A stretch of 64,000 nucleotides of DNA from Apteryx mantelli. Lineage: Eukaryota > Chordata > Aves > Apterygiformes > Apterygidae. The notes under the pieces are model-generated. The model had not been told where the DNA came from. It ran no database searches and was given only the letters and a program-made list of their open reading frames with translations. The translations under genes were made by a program, and so were the position numbers. Where the stretch lies: the NCBI RefSeq assembly GCF_036417845.1, contig NC_089981.1:40430668-40494667 (forward strand), given 5' to 3'. Positions 35,107 to 47,126 of the stretch are shown here, piece after piece; positions within the stretch are counted from its first letter, which is position 1; every line of letters starts with the position of its first letter.

Positions 35107-35140
35107 ATGTGGCTGCTGTGGCTGCTGCTGGGCTCGGCCG
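35107..35140 (+). CDS. First coding exon of a secreted or membrane protein (partial)
   Basis: The ATG at 35,107 has G at -3, and codons read MWLLWLLLGSA plus one base before a consensus donor, G|GTGAGTGCGG, at 35,141. The tryptophan/leucine-rich stretch is a typical signal-peptide hydrophobic core, so the product should enter the secretory pathway. A phase-1 junction directly after the signal peptide is the usual arrangement in immunoglobulin-superfamily and many other surface proteins. The sequence resembles the start of mammalian CD47 (MWPLVAALLLGSACCGSA, also phase 1), whose product is an Ig-domain, five-pass surface ligand of SIRP-alpha. The match is short, and I found no second exon in the remaining 29 kb, so the name is withheld. 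Reading straight through the donor gives a low-complexity Ala/Gly/Pro/Arg frame, typical of CpG-island DNA. Confidence 0.72.
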
Positions 35141-35401
35141 GTGAGTGCGGGGCGCCGCCCGGGAGCCAGGGCGCGGCGGGGGCGGGGGGCGCCGGGGCTC
35201 CCTGCCTGCCTCGGCTGCCGGGCAGGGCCGGGGGGCTCCGGCCTCCCCTCCCCCGCCGCGCCGCGCCGCGCGGGCGGCTCGCTGTGGGCGGGCCGGGGGC
35301 TGCTGCTGCGGCGCGGGCGGGCGGGCGAGTGTGTCCGTGTGTGTGTCCGCCCCTCGGGGGGGTGCGAGTGAGCGCGGCCGTGTGCGCGCTACTGCGGTGC
35401 G

Positions 35402-35460
35402 TCGCGCCGGCCGTTGGGGTCGGGGCGGGGCGGTGCCTCGCGCCGGCCGTTGGGGTCAGG
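35402..35460. repeat. Tandem duplication, 36-base period
   Basis: The block TCGCGCCGGCCGTTGGGGTC occurs at 35,402 and again at 35,438, followed by GGGGC.. and AGGGC.. respectively. It lies in the intronic part of the CpG island, 260-320 bases after the donor. The two copies are nearly identical, implying a recent duplication. Confidence 0.9.
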
Positions 35461-38400
35461 GCGTTGGCGCCGCGGGGCCGCCTCGGCGCCGCCTCCCCTC
35501 GACCGCAGGTAGCGGGGCTCGAGGAGCGCGGAGGGGTGAGATGCGCGTAGTGTGTGCGCGGGCTGATTTGGGGCGTTAAAGGTGGCTTTTCCACTTTTTT
35601 TAATTCATGCTTTCAGAATTTTTTTGTTTTTACACTGTCTGTCGAAGTCAGCGAGTTGATTATGTTTTATGCAGCTCTGCTGCAGGTGTGAATTATTTCT
35701 GCAACATGATCTTAGCAGGCGCTTTTCCAGAAAGTGTAAGTAGCCTGGCTTCATGCTGCTGTGTCTGTTTTTGAATTGCTCCCTGGCAATGAAGTGATGA
35801 TACACAGTGGGTAAAACTCAGATGATGGAACTGAATTTCTTTTTTTTTAATTTTTTTTTTTTGAAGAGTATTTGTTGTCATGAGGGACTCCTAAGTTGCA
35901 CAGCTTCTTTGGTAAAACTTTGGTTTAAGTTGGATTTAGATGGGTAGGAAGGACTGGAAGCCTAATGAAACTTGCACTGTTTTGAAGTTATATAATTTTA
36001 AACTTCGGATGCAACATTTGTAATGCTTGTGAAGTTCTCATATAAGTTTGGGGTTCTTTTTTGCAGTTATTTCAGCAGTTCCTTATTTGGAAACCTTCAG
36101 GCGAAGCTTGAGTTTGTTTATGTAGATTGTGTTGCATTACTCCTTATTAAGTTCCATTATAATGCAGTAGTGTTGCCAAAACTACACCTCATTATTCTTA
36201 GCTAGGTGTGTGTTTCCATGTGTTTGAATATATTTGCCTGTAATATTACCATTATATTAACATGGAGGATTCCATGCTATGAGATACTCATCTTAATATA
36301 TTAAGATTTCCCAACCACCCCCACCCATATCCTTATTCCACCTTCCCCTGTGGGCAGTGACAAATAAGACCTGTTTCTCTTATGGAAGTTAGTACTTTAG
36401 CTTTCTGTCTGCGAACCAAGAAGTCTGCCTGCCATTCTTGCACAACAGTTACCCTACAGTTATTTGACCAGAACCTCTGGCTTACTTTGAGGCAGATTCA
36501 GAGAGCTTCCTGAAAATTTTTCTTAATGTGTTCAGTTTTTTCTTTGAAGAGTAAAATAGTGGATCATTGGGGAATTTTTATAAATGTTTCTTACTCTGTA
36601 TATTTTGGCACCTCTGCCACCTTCCTACAGGGAGAATTAGTTTGTCTCTGCCTCGCTTTCACTCTGTTCTGAATTTTCATTCTGATAACTCCTGAAAATA
36701 TTTCTTTCCCATTGAGTCTTTTTTTGGGTACAGATAGGAAACCCTGAAACCCTGGGGATCAATTTCAATTAACAGAAAATAAACACTGTATCAACTCTCT
36801 ATCTAAACAGTTGTTCCGGTTAGAGTGCGGAAATAACTGTTGTCTTGGATTGTGTCAGTGAAGATTTGCAAGGCAAAGTTTGATCTTTCATTTGGATATT
36901 TATTTGTAATAGTGTAGTTGGATCAAATGTTGCTTTTGTTCATGAAAGGCCTTATTTGCATGGGAAGGGTTTTATCTTGTTAAGTGTTACAAGTTCACAC
37001 TAACAAGTGATAGCGTGAACTTAAAACAAGGCTGGTTTAATTTCGACTTGAAATTGCAACCGATAATTGAACAGAAAGAAAGAGACTATCTATCTGAAGC
37101 TTTAACCTCTTTTCCCAGTGCGGGAACTCCCTGATTGCTTTCCTTTCCCCACCTCTCTTCAGGTCTCATCGAGCTCTCGTGAGTGTGCACGCACACACAT
37201 GCACACCCAGCCACCCTCATCTCTGCCATGCTTTTGCCAGTGTAACCAGCTAGTGCTCAGGTCCCGTCCCCTCCTGCTGCCCTGCGAGTGCCATGCTCTG
37301 ACCCTGTTCCCAGAGCTTTACTTTGGCTCCCTGTCAGCTCAGGCGCTCCTGGGTGTAGATTAAGTCCTGCAAGTATTCCAGTTAACAGACTGTAACAACA
37401 TTATCAGGTTAAGTTAGTGCAGGAGAAGATTTGTTAGTTAGAAAACAGACCTCTATGTTTTCCTTCTTCCCTAGTTTGTGCTACTTAAGTAATACAAGCT
37501 AAACTATACAAAGTTATGGTGAGTCTAGGAAAGGGGTTGCTTAGGAGAACTGCACATACATTATAGCTGTATAAACCAGTAAAATATAGATGAGCCCTAA
37601 AAGAAGAATTAACTCTGAATGTAGTTCTGACTGCTGCTATGCTGTATCTTCAAGAGAAGAATTTTGCTTTTTATTCAAAGAAACCTAAAACTACCAGATA
37701 GGTTTTGAAAATAGCTTTTTTTTTGTTTGTTTTTCTTTCTTTTCTTTAACCTGTGTATCTTCTGCTAAGGAGGGAAGTGATGGCAAGAGTCATTACTGTT
37801 TTGCTAAATGAGCCGCTTTAAAAAATTATATATGAACTGAAAAGGAAGATCAGTTTTTTTCTGACAACAACAAACCTTATTCCTGTTACAGCTGTGAAGT
37901 AGGTCTTAAAAATGTCCATCTTCAAATGGCTGGAGAGTCAGAATGCAATGCATAGCTGAAATTCTTACATGTGGTCTCCAAGATGTCACTGTCCAATGTA
38001 AAGACCTTTCTAATGAATAAGCCAAATGTATGACATAGGTATTATACCTCTTAGAAAATATACTTAGCTTTCTCTGTGCTGGGGAGAGGTTTTTTCATCA
38101 TCATCACCACTCTTCTGAACTAATGCTGTTAGAATCAGGCCCTGGCCCCATGTAAAACATAAACACACAGGGCTGCACGAGTGTGCCTTCATTATGATTT
38201 GCTAGCACACTTTAAAAGCTTGGAAAAAACAAAGCATCCCCCAAACCCAGCAGGGGTAGGAGTTGCTTGAAGAATAATGTTACCACATTAGCCTGCGTTG
38301 TGTAATGTCCGTTAGCGTAAAACTTATGTATGTGCTGAGGAAATACTTAACATTTCCTTATGTGAATCTTCACTTGAACTGACACTTAGAGATATTGCTT

Positions 38401-41400
38401 CTAATATGAGTTTCTGAAAAACTGCCTGTACTGTATGGGAAGAGAACTGTTGAATACTCTTCTGCTCTACTGCTGTATACATAAAGAGGGCAAGAAAACC
38501 GCTGTTTACTTGGAGACTCATGTCTGTCCTCTGTATACAGTATATTTATTTGTTATTCTTGATACAGTTCTGTCTAGTCTAGTCTGTAGAATCTAGTTCT
38601 TCAAAACAAGTGTTTTTCTGCTTCGTTACGTAAGCCAGCTGTGGATTTCTGTAGCATGGCAGTGTGTTAGAGATGAATGAGGACTCTTACAGTAGCTCTG
38701 GCAAGTCAAGAATCTTCCAACGCAGCAAACTGATAGGAGAAATAAGTGGTACACAACAGGCGCTGGATACTTGCTGAAGAAGTAAATCTGCCAGCAGTGA
38801 CAGTGAGAAGTCGGGTGGTATTACCTTAGTGAAAAGCTCCATGTGGGTTGTGTGGAAAATACTTGGAATTTCTACCAGGACCCGGGGCCCACAGACAGGT
38901 TCTCCCAGTTCAGTTTCTAGTTATTAGGCATTTGATGTTTGAGCTTGCTTGCCAAAGTCTTCCTTTTTAGACAATTGCTATCCTACTCTTTCTGTTACTG
39001 TCAAAAGCATTATGCATGCTGTCGAGCAGTGTGTAGCTGTCTCTGCTTCCTTTGCTTTTGGGGTATGAACAGTTATGTTGCCAGACTCTACTCCTGCAAT
39101 TACACTTTTGAGGCAGGGACTGAAGGAAGTTGGTGATTATTTTGTGGATTTCACATAAACTTCAGGGATTTTTAATAGTGGCAGGAAAAGGAGCAGGTCT
39201 TGGCTAGAGCTGTGCCCGCTCCTGTTGCTCCTCAGGTGTGGGGAGTTGCTGGGTTTGGGAGCTTCCAGCTGTCCTGCTTGTCACAACTTTGTCATGACTG
39301 TTGTTGCCCCCAGTTGTTGAGGGCTGTGAGGCTGAAAATGTGATTGCAATGTTGCAACCACATGTTGTGATAGGAAGTGGAGATTGTTGTTGACTATAAA
39401 ATAGATGGTGAAAATGCACCTTTGGTACGAATATGAGAGAATACGTTTTAAGCTTAGTCAGGCTTAGCGTCTGATACATTGGGAAACTAGCAAGCTCAGT
39501 ACTACTTTGGATGGAAAACTTCCGTGGTGATACTATAACGTGTATCTGAGTTTACTGTGAGAAAGGTTGCCTTGCATCCGGCTTCTGTTTGTATGTTGAT
39601 TATTGACCAGGTGAGGGATAAAATGGCTCCCTTTGCTGTTAAACTGGTAGGCCCTATAATAGACAGATGATGTTTTTTTAGGCAGTAATGATGGAGCGAG
39701 CTGAGGTTCAAGCATCTCTCTGTTTAAGGGTGATTGTCTGTGAAGACCTGACACAAAATTAACTTATCGCCTCTGGACAGATTTCTCTTTTAAACCAATA
39801 AATTTTACCAGAATATCTTCAGTGGTTTATCTGGTCCTGTAGTTGCTGTGTCTGTCTGTCTATGCAGAAATGCAGTAATGTAGCAGACATGTTGGAGAGA
39901 GACCTGTGGTGATGATGGCGGAGCTCTAAAATTCAGTATCTTCTCTGTTATGGGAGGTAATGATGATTTTTACGAATTGGTAGAAGAATGCTGTCACTGA
40001 CCTACCTGCTGCAGCTCGAAGCTGATGATGCCCTACCTTCAGTAGGGAGCACTGTGTGATGAGTACTTAAACTGGCATATTCAGAGATTGAACTTGAAAA
40101 CAATTCCTGTGTCAACAGGTGGGTTTTGAAGGTGAAGAGGTAGAAAGACCTTCTGCTTCAGCAGTTCTTGGTTTGTTTTTTCATTTTAATATTTTTAAGT
40201 GTTAAAGCAAAACTCTCCTGCTCTGGCAAGTTCTCATAACAGGATATGCCAAGATGCAGAATAAAGTGTTTCAAATGAAACCAATTTTAATGATGAGATG
40301 TATTTTAAGGTGTCTCTAAAGTATAACATTGAATGACAGACTGCCCTTTGCCTCAAATATAAGTAGACCATGGCTGAAGGGAATTTTATAGTCTGTCATT
40401 AGTATAATCAGTTTATTATCATAAATTTGCTGACTGCTGAAGAATTTGAGGGGGAACTTGTATATGTTTTAAATTCTCACCTTGTGTCTTTTTTTTTTTT
40501 TTAATGTAGCTAGAAGAAAAACCTGGGCAGAAAACACTCAACCAAATGAGTATCTCTTATAATAGAACTTGTAGCTTCTATGTGTATACATATGTAATCA
40601 ATGGAAAGTTTGAGCTGTGTGTTTTACATTGGATTTGCTATGGACTAAGAGTGTGTATCCAGATACTTGCTTATTTGACATGTAGAAACTTGTTAGACTT
40701 CAGTTACTTGATCATGTTTTTGAGTCTTTTTAATGCAGTCTCTTGCACTGGTAAAAGTGTCAGGTTAAAAGTCAGTTTAAGCCCACCTTATATTGCAACC
40801 AGTGTTGACTATCAGCACAGGAAAGTCCTTTCAAGTGAGAAGATAGTTTAAAGCTAATTGGTTTTGGTGTGTGTTTGTGAATGTTTTAATTTGTGCTTGA
40901 GAAATGTGAGGTAGTGAGGAGATTTCTAAACTGAGCTACTGATACCTTTGTTCTTCTTTCTAGCTGCTTACACAGATACTCATATCTTGATTGCAGAAAG
41001 CTTGTGGAAGGGGATATTTAATTTAGCTGCTGCTTATAAGAGCATGTCCTCTTTGAAAGTTTGAGAGGAGTAAGAAATACTTGCTATTAGCATTAGAAAT
41101 GTGTTTAAGGACTAGGGAATAATGTGGACAGCTAATCAAATGCACCCAGATAAACATGCTCAAAATGGAAGCAATTAGCAAGAGAGCAGTCAGTGAGAAC
41201 ATTCTCTTCTGTTTTTTGAGCCTTCTTCCTGCAGTGACCTGAACGGTTATGAACCTAAGCACAGTTAAAACTCATCAAGTAAAGTGAAAAAATATATCAT
41301 ACTGTGTATGAGTAAACAGTTGCATAAATTGCAATGTGAGGTATGTCGTTGTGAACTGGAAGCTGAGATAATGAATGGAAGGTGATGTTGCCATTAAACT

Positions 41401-41510
41401 ATCCTAAAGTGCTGCCTATACTGTGGGAATAAGCCTTTAACCCACTGTGTAGGATCATTTAGGACTAGAGATTAATGAACTTGTGGCAGATCTAGTGAGG
41501 TCCTGATACT

Positions 41511-41610
41511 GTGTGCCCTTAACCAGTAGGTTCCAGTTTTAGAATGGATATTGTACCTCTTGGGCACCCTGTGAGGCTTAATTTACTGAAGATTGTAAAG
41601 TGCTTAGGTT
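41511..41610 (+). repeat. MIR/CORE-SINE relic, 3' half
   Basis: In sense orientation it reads CCTTAACCAGTAGGTTCCAG, then TTTTAGAATGGATATTGTACCTC, CCTGTGAGGCTTAATTTACTG and TTGTAAAGTGCTTAGG. The order matches MIR (CTTAACCTCTCTG..CAG, TAAAATGGGGATAATAGTACCTAC, TGTGAGGATTAAATGAG, TGTAAAGCGCTTAG). Confidence 0.7.
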
Positions 41611-42330
41611 GAAATGTGCTGTTGTGTGTTATAAAATAGTATTTGTTTCAGTAGGGCTAAAACCATAATTTTTCAGTTTTAGAGGGGTTTTTTTTTTTTT
41701 TTGGCCGTTCTTTTTTTCCAGTGAGGATCCTGATTTGTTTTCTTTAATTTAGAGAAAATCCCATAGTCCCATACCTTGCTATGAGTCTCTGGTATTGTGA
41801 TGTTACCTTCTGTCTGCTTAGTAGACAGATTCTCATTCCAGATGGCTCCTTGTGGGAAGGGAGGAAAAAAAGGGAGGAAGGGAAGAGATTCCTGTTTTGG
41901 CATTCAGTTGGTTTGGGGGTTCCTTTTATTGAAGATTTTAGATGGAAACCGATTAAATCAGTTGAGGTAGGTCAAATGAGGTGGTCTCTGGCGTATTTTG
42001 AAACAGCTAAGTTTGTTGGATCGAAAGTTCCATTTTAGTTATTATTAAATTAATTAATTAATGTTTTTCTGAGTGCATTTATCTCTGTTTTTGATTTAAA
42101 AACAAAACAACAAAAAAGAAGCAGGTTACTGCAGCAAGTAGGTTGTGGTCCTATTAAATATTAAGATGTGAATTCTGGCTAATAAGTGTGACTTTCTCCT
42201 CCCTGTTCTAATTCCTTCTTTCTTTGGAGTTTTCTCTCATACTTTATATGTTTTGCAGAAAGTTACCTCAATTATCAACAATTAAGGTGACCTTTGTGGC
42301 TCCGGACAAAGTTCAGTTGCCAGCCAATCC

Positions 42331-42450
42331 ATGACAGTGGAAGACTCGTGCTCTGCTGGGCAAGGAGTTGTTCTGGGTCTTGGTGGTCTGGGTTGTACTG
42401 CTGGTTGTGTAACTGGTCAGCAGTGTGACTTTGGGCAAGTTCTCTTTCAC
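42331..42450 (+). repeat. MIR/CORE-SINE relic, 5' half
   Basis: In sense orientation it contains AGTGGAAGACTCGTGCTCTG, a decayed middle with CTGGGT, and a well-kept AGCAGTGTGACTTTGGGCAAGTTCTC. These correspond to MIR TAGTGGTTAAGAGCACGGGCTCTG and TAGCTGTGTGACCTTGGGCAAGTTACT. Confidence 0.6.
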
Positions 42451-42737
42451 CACCAGATGGACTTCCTTCTTATCAGCTTAATCAGTTTTTTTTGGACAAC
42501 AGCTGTTGGTCTTCCAGTCTTTCTTTTATGCAATTAGCACTATGGAACCCTAATTTTAGTCAGGAGCTTTATACTACAAATAGCTACATGCATATATATT
42601 TCTAATGTTTGAAGTAGCTCTTCTCCCTGTAGGAATATTCCATTTCCTTATTAGAATTTAGGTGCAAGGTAAGTAAATATTTTTCTTGATACTATGAATT
42701 TTTCTCAAGTCTTCCTATTTTCCCTTTCTCTTCTTCT

Positions 42738-42757
42738 TTTATTTATTTATTTATTTA
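42738..42757. repeat. (TTTA)5 microsatellite
   Basis: Five uninterrupted TTTA units directly after a pyrimidine-rich stretch (TTCTCTTCTTCTTTT). Confidence 0.95.
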
Positions 42758-43953
42758 TTGCTGTTACACTAAAGTCATTAAGATTTTTTCAAACAGGATT
42801 TTTCAGACTTAGAAAAGTGTGAAACAGATTATATGGATCCACAAATTGACATAATTATGAAAATCTATAGATTTGACAAAATGCATTTTTTTTCCCCTTG
42901 GTAAAGCATGGCAAGAGTTGGCAATCTGTGGTACTGTTAGTTGTCCAGAGGGCTTGCTGTTCATGGGTAACCTATTGTGCAGTAGCGTGTTGAACCCGCT
43001 AGGCTACTGGCTGCTTCACAGAGAACATGGACATTGCCAGCAAACAGCACAGCAATTATTTTGTTATCTGAGTTGGCAGAAGCTTGTGTTCTGGGTTTGG
43101 AGTCGTGAGGCTGAATTCTGCTGGTCTTCTCCTGACACAACAGTGAGTTATGTCAAGGGCAATAAAATGTTTCTGCTGGTCTTTCTGTACGCTTAGTTAA
43201 AATTCTGCAGCTGAAATAGCCATTCTTTTTAAGACTCTGAACCCCTTTCTTGTCAAATTCTTTCTTCTTTCCCTTTCTTTCTCTGCCTGTATCCCTGTTC
43301 TCTTGTTCTGAAGCTGCACACTAATGACTTAGTCTTCACCTGCTTCTCTCCATATCTATCTGTCTCATCTCCCTACTATTTGTGCCTCAGTACCCCTTCC
43401 TCTTTTTCTTTGTGCCTCAAGACCTCACCTGAAATTGCACAATTGCATAGTTCTTGGCATCAGTTTACTCCTCATGCCTTACACTCTGCTTTAAAAAGTA
43501 ATAAGCTAATGTGTGCATATAGTTATCTATACATGCTAAGATTGTATATATGAGGGTTATATGTTTCTATAGGCCAAACCTGCAGCTGTGAAACATGTCC
43601 TCTTTCTCTTGCCTCCATCTATTGCCAGTGCTCTGCACTGCTCTGCCTCCTTTCTTCTGCAATTGCAGTCCAGTATCCCAGTTTGTACCGCTGTTCTGTA
43701 GCGAGGCTGCTTTTCCTGTATTTTGTGGCCCACTTCATCTTTCCTCTTTTGATTTGGATCTTGCATTGCATACTCAATGGAACACGAGATTCCCGGCATA
43801 GGAAACTGTGACACGCAGGGTGATCTTATGCTGCTGAACTTGCTCTTCTTTGCCTGTCTTTACCCTTATCTGTTGCTTAGCTTTGAAGTGTTGAAGCCAA
43901 GATTTGGGCTATTTGGATCTTCTGTTGTAACAGAGATTGGAAGATGATGTTTG

Positions 43954-44065
43954 GTTAGAGCAGTGTGTGGGAGTTGGTCTCCCTAGGTTCTTGCACAGTG
44001 AATTGTGCATCTTGAGCAAATTACTCAATTTCTCAATCATCACTCATGAAATACAGTTAATATTT
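43954..44065 (+). repeat. MIR/CORE-SINE relic
   Basis: In sense orientation it reads GGTTAGAGCAGTG..TGGGAG, CCTAGGTTCTTG, TGTGCATCTTGAGCAAATTA and CTCAATTTCTC...TCATG. This follows MIR from its 5' part through GTGTGACCTTGGGCAAGTTACTTAACCTCTC. A short duplication (AATACAGTTAATATTTA twice) follows immediately. Confidence 0.6.
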
Positions 44066-44082
44066 AATACAGTTAATATTTA

Positions 44083-44103
44083 TTTGCATATTTAATATGC
44101 AAA
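44083..44103. promoter_or_regulatory. Perfect palindrome with octamer-like cores
   Basis: TTTGCATATT and AATATGCAAA form 10-base inverted arms around a single T. With the preceding A the left arm contains the POU/octamer motif ATTTGCAT exactly; the right arm has seven of eight bases. POU factors can bind such sites as dimers. No other promoter signal is near. Confidence 0.3.
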
Positions 44104-45027
44104 GTGTGCAAGTATAAATGGCTAAATATTTTGTGAACATAGGCGCTGTATTAGAGATGCTGATATGAAATGTGCTAGAACAGTTCCTAATGTTAAATAT
44201 GCAGAATATCTCTCCTTTGCTAGGCATGACAAGCACGTCAGTTCTTCATGAATAGATATATTAATGGACTTGGCACTTAACCTCCGATGGAAACACGTTA
44301 CAGCAATGACAACGAACTTCAAAGGCAAAATACTCCTTTAACTTGTTAACAAGTCTCCTGTCAATGGCATAAATCACTCATAAGGGTAGGGCTAAAACTA
44401 TGCAATCTTGGGAACTGGCTGGAACTGCACACCTCTAAAACCAATATATGGTCTAACTGGAACCTGAAATGCATGCATTTTGTCTTGAGAATGGCCATCT
44501 ATCTGCAGAATTTGGGGCTGTTTGTAATTTATCAGTATGCTGATCATGGGGCTGAAGAGGGATTAAAAACCTGCAATGGCCTGAACAGTGATAGGAAACA
44601 TGCCTCATCAATGAATTGACTGACATCATGTTAAAATGAGACTATAACTTTGCTTGTTCATGTAATGGGAGAGATGCAATATAGATACTGAAATCAAGAC
44701 CCACTCAGGCTGACAGAATGGAAACCGCACTTGGGGAATTCTGGAGTCTGGAAGAACTGTATATACTGCTTAATCAGCTTTAAGAGACAAAATCATTCAA
44801 CTAATCGAACGTAGTTCAAAATTGGCTAAGAAAAGTAACAGTGTGTTTGTGTTGATTATTGTCTCTTCAAACTCAAAATAGGCTTTTTATTTCTTTTAAG
44901 ACAACCTTCTGAAAGGTTGAAAGTGGAGAGAAAAAAATTGGATGAGGCTGATGTTAGTCACATCACTTAATGAAGTGCTGAATGAATTTCAAATGCACGA
45001 TTGTGGGTGAAATAAAAGCCTGCATAG

Positions 45028-45066
45028 AATAAAGGGTAGATTTAAAAAAAAAAAAAAAAAAAAAAA
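45028..45066 (+). other. AATAAA followed by 23-base poly-A
   Basis: AATAAA at 45,028-45,033 (and a second AATAAA at 45,011) is followed 10 bases later by 23 A. This spacing is typical of a reverse-transcribed polyadenylated RNA inserted into the genome. The 600 bases upstream show no recognisable protein homology, so the parent transcript, if any, would be an untranslated region or non-coding RNA. It may equally be an A-run in an ordinary intron. Confidence 0.35.
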
Positions 45067-47054
45067 GCGAACCTTTACATGAAATAGATTGGTTGCTTTA
45101 CCATGAGGTTTTGCATGATAAACTTGCCCCTTATTAACTCAAGTCCTGTTGGAATTCTAGTTTACATTCTCAAAGAAATTTTTGCTTGCTGGCCATTTCT
45201 TAAAAGGTGAGTTCTACCTCCACTTATGTTAGCCATTTTCAGTCTTGGGGACGTACCAGTTTTGGATATCAGAAAGCATGAAGTTAAGTTTGAAAAATCA
45301 AATGATGTTTCTGCCTATGAGCTCTAAAACAAAGTACAAGTAATTTTCCTTCTACAGTCAATTTATCAAGGGCTTCACCCCAAATCTGCAAACAGTGTAT
45401 GAGTTTGAGGAATCAATGCCTTTTTCTTTCTCTGAAAAGAGAATAACCAAGTGTATTTAACCAATCAGGATTGTGCTTTTGACCAAAGGTCAAGATGATT
45501 CAATTAGAGCATTAACAGAGTACCTAGAAGACAAAAAGGACACTGCTAGCAGGGTTCCTCATATTATTTGTGGGCAATAAAAATTGGCAGTACCAACTGT
45601 ACATTAAAAATCTTTCATGAGGGGTGTTATTTCCTAAATTGCAAATTTGAAGTAGAATGATGTCAGCTCGCTCTTCCTTGTAAAGATTGCTGACAGCATC
45701 ACTCTTTAGCTTTTTAAAAATATTTCTTCATTTTCATTGCAACTTTTCTCTTCCAAAATGAGTCCAAAATTGTTACAGTGACCTTATTTCATACTTGAAT
45801 TATATGTCCATTAAGGATTAGTGCACAATAGCCATTTCTCCTCCACCTTCCAGTTTTAATAAAATATAGTGAAGAAGTGTTTTATAGTATAATTTCCTCT
45901 TTGATGCACTGTAGGTTTAAATGATCTTTTGAAATGCCTGTCCTTTTGAACAGATGAGATATTAGTAGATATTTCGAGGAGAACTCCTGATTTGGAGTTT
46001 CTGGATGTATGCTGTTTTGAGGTAACTTATAAATGTATCCCTTTTCTAGTTACATCAGCAGGGAGCACCCAGAATTAGTGCGTACTTGATGACAATGATT
46101 TGCATACCTATAGCTTATCATCAGTCTCACTATTTTTTATGTAAAATAGAAAGCTTTTACTATTCTTACACAAAACTATGCACATTAATTATAGTGGAAA
46201 TGCCTGTTGTCTCTTCTTGAAATAGCTTTGATAACTTTCAGGCTTTCAAATTGAGGGCTCTCTACTTATTAATGACTTCTACATGAGCTAGACTTTACTG
46301 TCTAATCAGATTGGGTATCCTGAAAATTTCTAATGGGATACTTGAAAATCTGCCAAGGGACTATATAGGTTTTCTGATGAATTGTTTTAATGGAGCTCTG
46401 GCTTGCTATTTGGTTAACAGTCTTCAGGATAGCCTCAGGCTGCTTACTTTCCAATTTCCTTGTGTTATCTGTAGGTAAATGTCCACCTTATTGGAGCTTA
46501 ATATCCAATTAGCTGAGTCAAATGAAACCTGAAGATATAAAAAGCGGTTCTGATCACTGGCAGGATATTCTGGTCCTAACTAAGGCTGAAACTGGAGTTG
46601 CTTGCATGTTGGCTGTTGGTGCTCCTTATAAATAGATCATGGGGAAACTGTTCAGCTTATAAAGTGTGATTTAGCTAATTCTTCCTTGCAGTGTTGGTGC
46701 TTCATTTGCTAGTTCATCAACATTCACAAAGTTAGGCAGCCTGCCTCTGTCAAAAGACTTTTCCACGTAAGAAGCAGTCAGTGTAACTTCCTTTGGGCCT
46801 GTATATGGTATCATTGAATGTGGGCTTAGTTTATTGGAATTTGCTGAAGCATGAGAAGAGAAAACATAAATGGACAGTTTACAGTCACTTTTTTAATCTT
46901 TCAGGTTAGATCTTGAAATAAAGGTTTTCTTGGTTAATCTTCAACTTTTAAATTCCTGAAGCTTTTATTTGCTGATTTTAAAGATAATGAAGTCTAAAGG
47001 GAAGTAAAATCTGAGCTTCGAATTGGTAACTAACTTTGAGTTGGCTGTCTTGCC

Positions 47055-47126
47055 CATGTGCTGAGTAGCTTTGGGTAAATAGCCTCTGCTGATTCTCCTG
47101 GCTGTAAAATGAGCACAGAGTATGCC
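47055..47126 (+). repeat. MIR/CORE-SINE relic
   Basis: In sense orientation it shows GCTGAGTAGCTTTGGGTAAA, TAGCCTCTGCTGATTCTCCTG and GCTGTAAAATGAG, in the order of MIR GTGTGACCTTGGGCAAGT, AACCTCTCTGTGCCTCAGTTTCC and TCTGTAAAATGGG. Confidence 0.6.

Larger units (their letters stand above)
34480..35580 (+). promoter_or_regulatory. CpG island promoter of the downstream gene
   Basis: Very high GC with abundant CpG over about 1.1 kb, in sharp contrast to both flanks, centred on the signal-peptide exon. No TATA box is seen near the ATG. Overlapping GC-box (Sp1) motifs GGGCGGGGCGGGGC occur at 34,944-34,957 with further G-rich boxes around 34,985-35,000, as expected for a dispersed, TATA-less promoter. 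Transcription start is inferred between about 34,700 and 35,090. Islands of this kind often drive weak divergent transcription, but no minus-strand gene is recognised upstream. Confidence 0.88.

Noticed and set aside
34674-35594. A 306-codon minus-strand frame and a 285-codon plus-strand frame (34,693-35,550) across the CpG island
   Set aside because: Both are Ala/Arg/Pro/Gly low-complexity and open together on opposite strands because stops are scarce at this GC content. Only the short signal-peptide exon inside has independent support from start context and splice donor.
40510-40851. Open frame after a long T-tract and TAG acceptor in the presumed intron, possibly exon 2
   Set aside because: The translation is Tyr/Cys/Leu-rich, shows no Ig-domain pattern, ends in a stop, and matches no family I know; best treated as chance.
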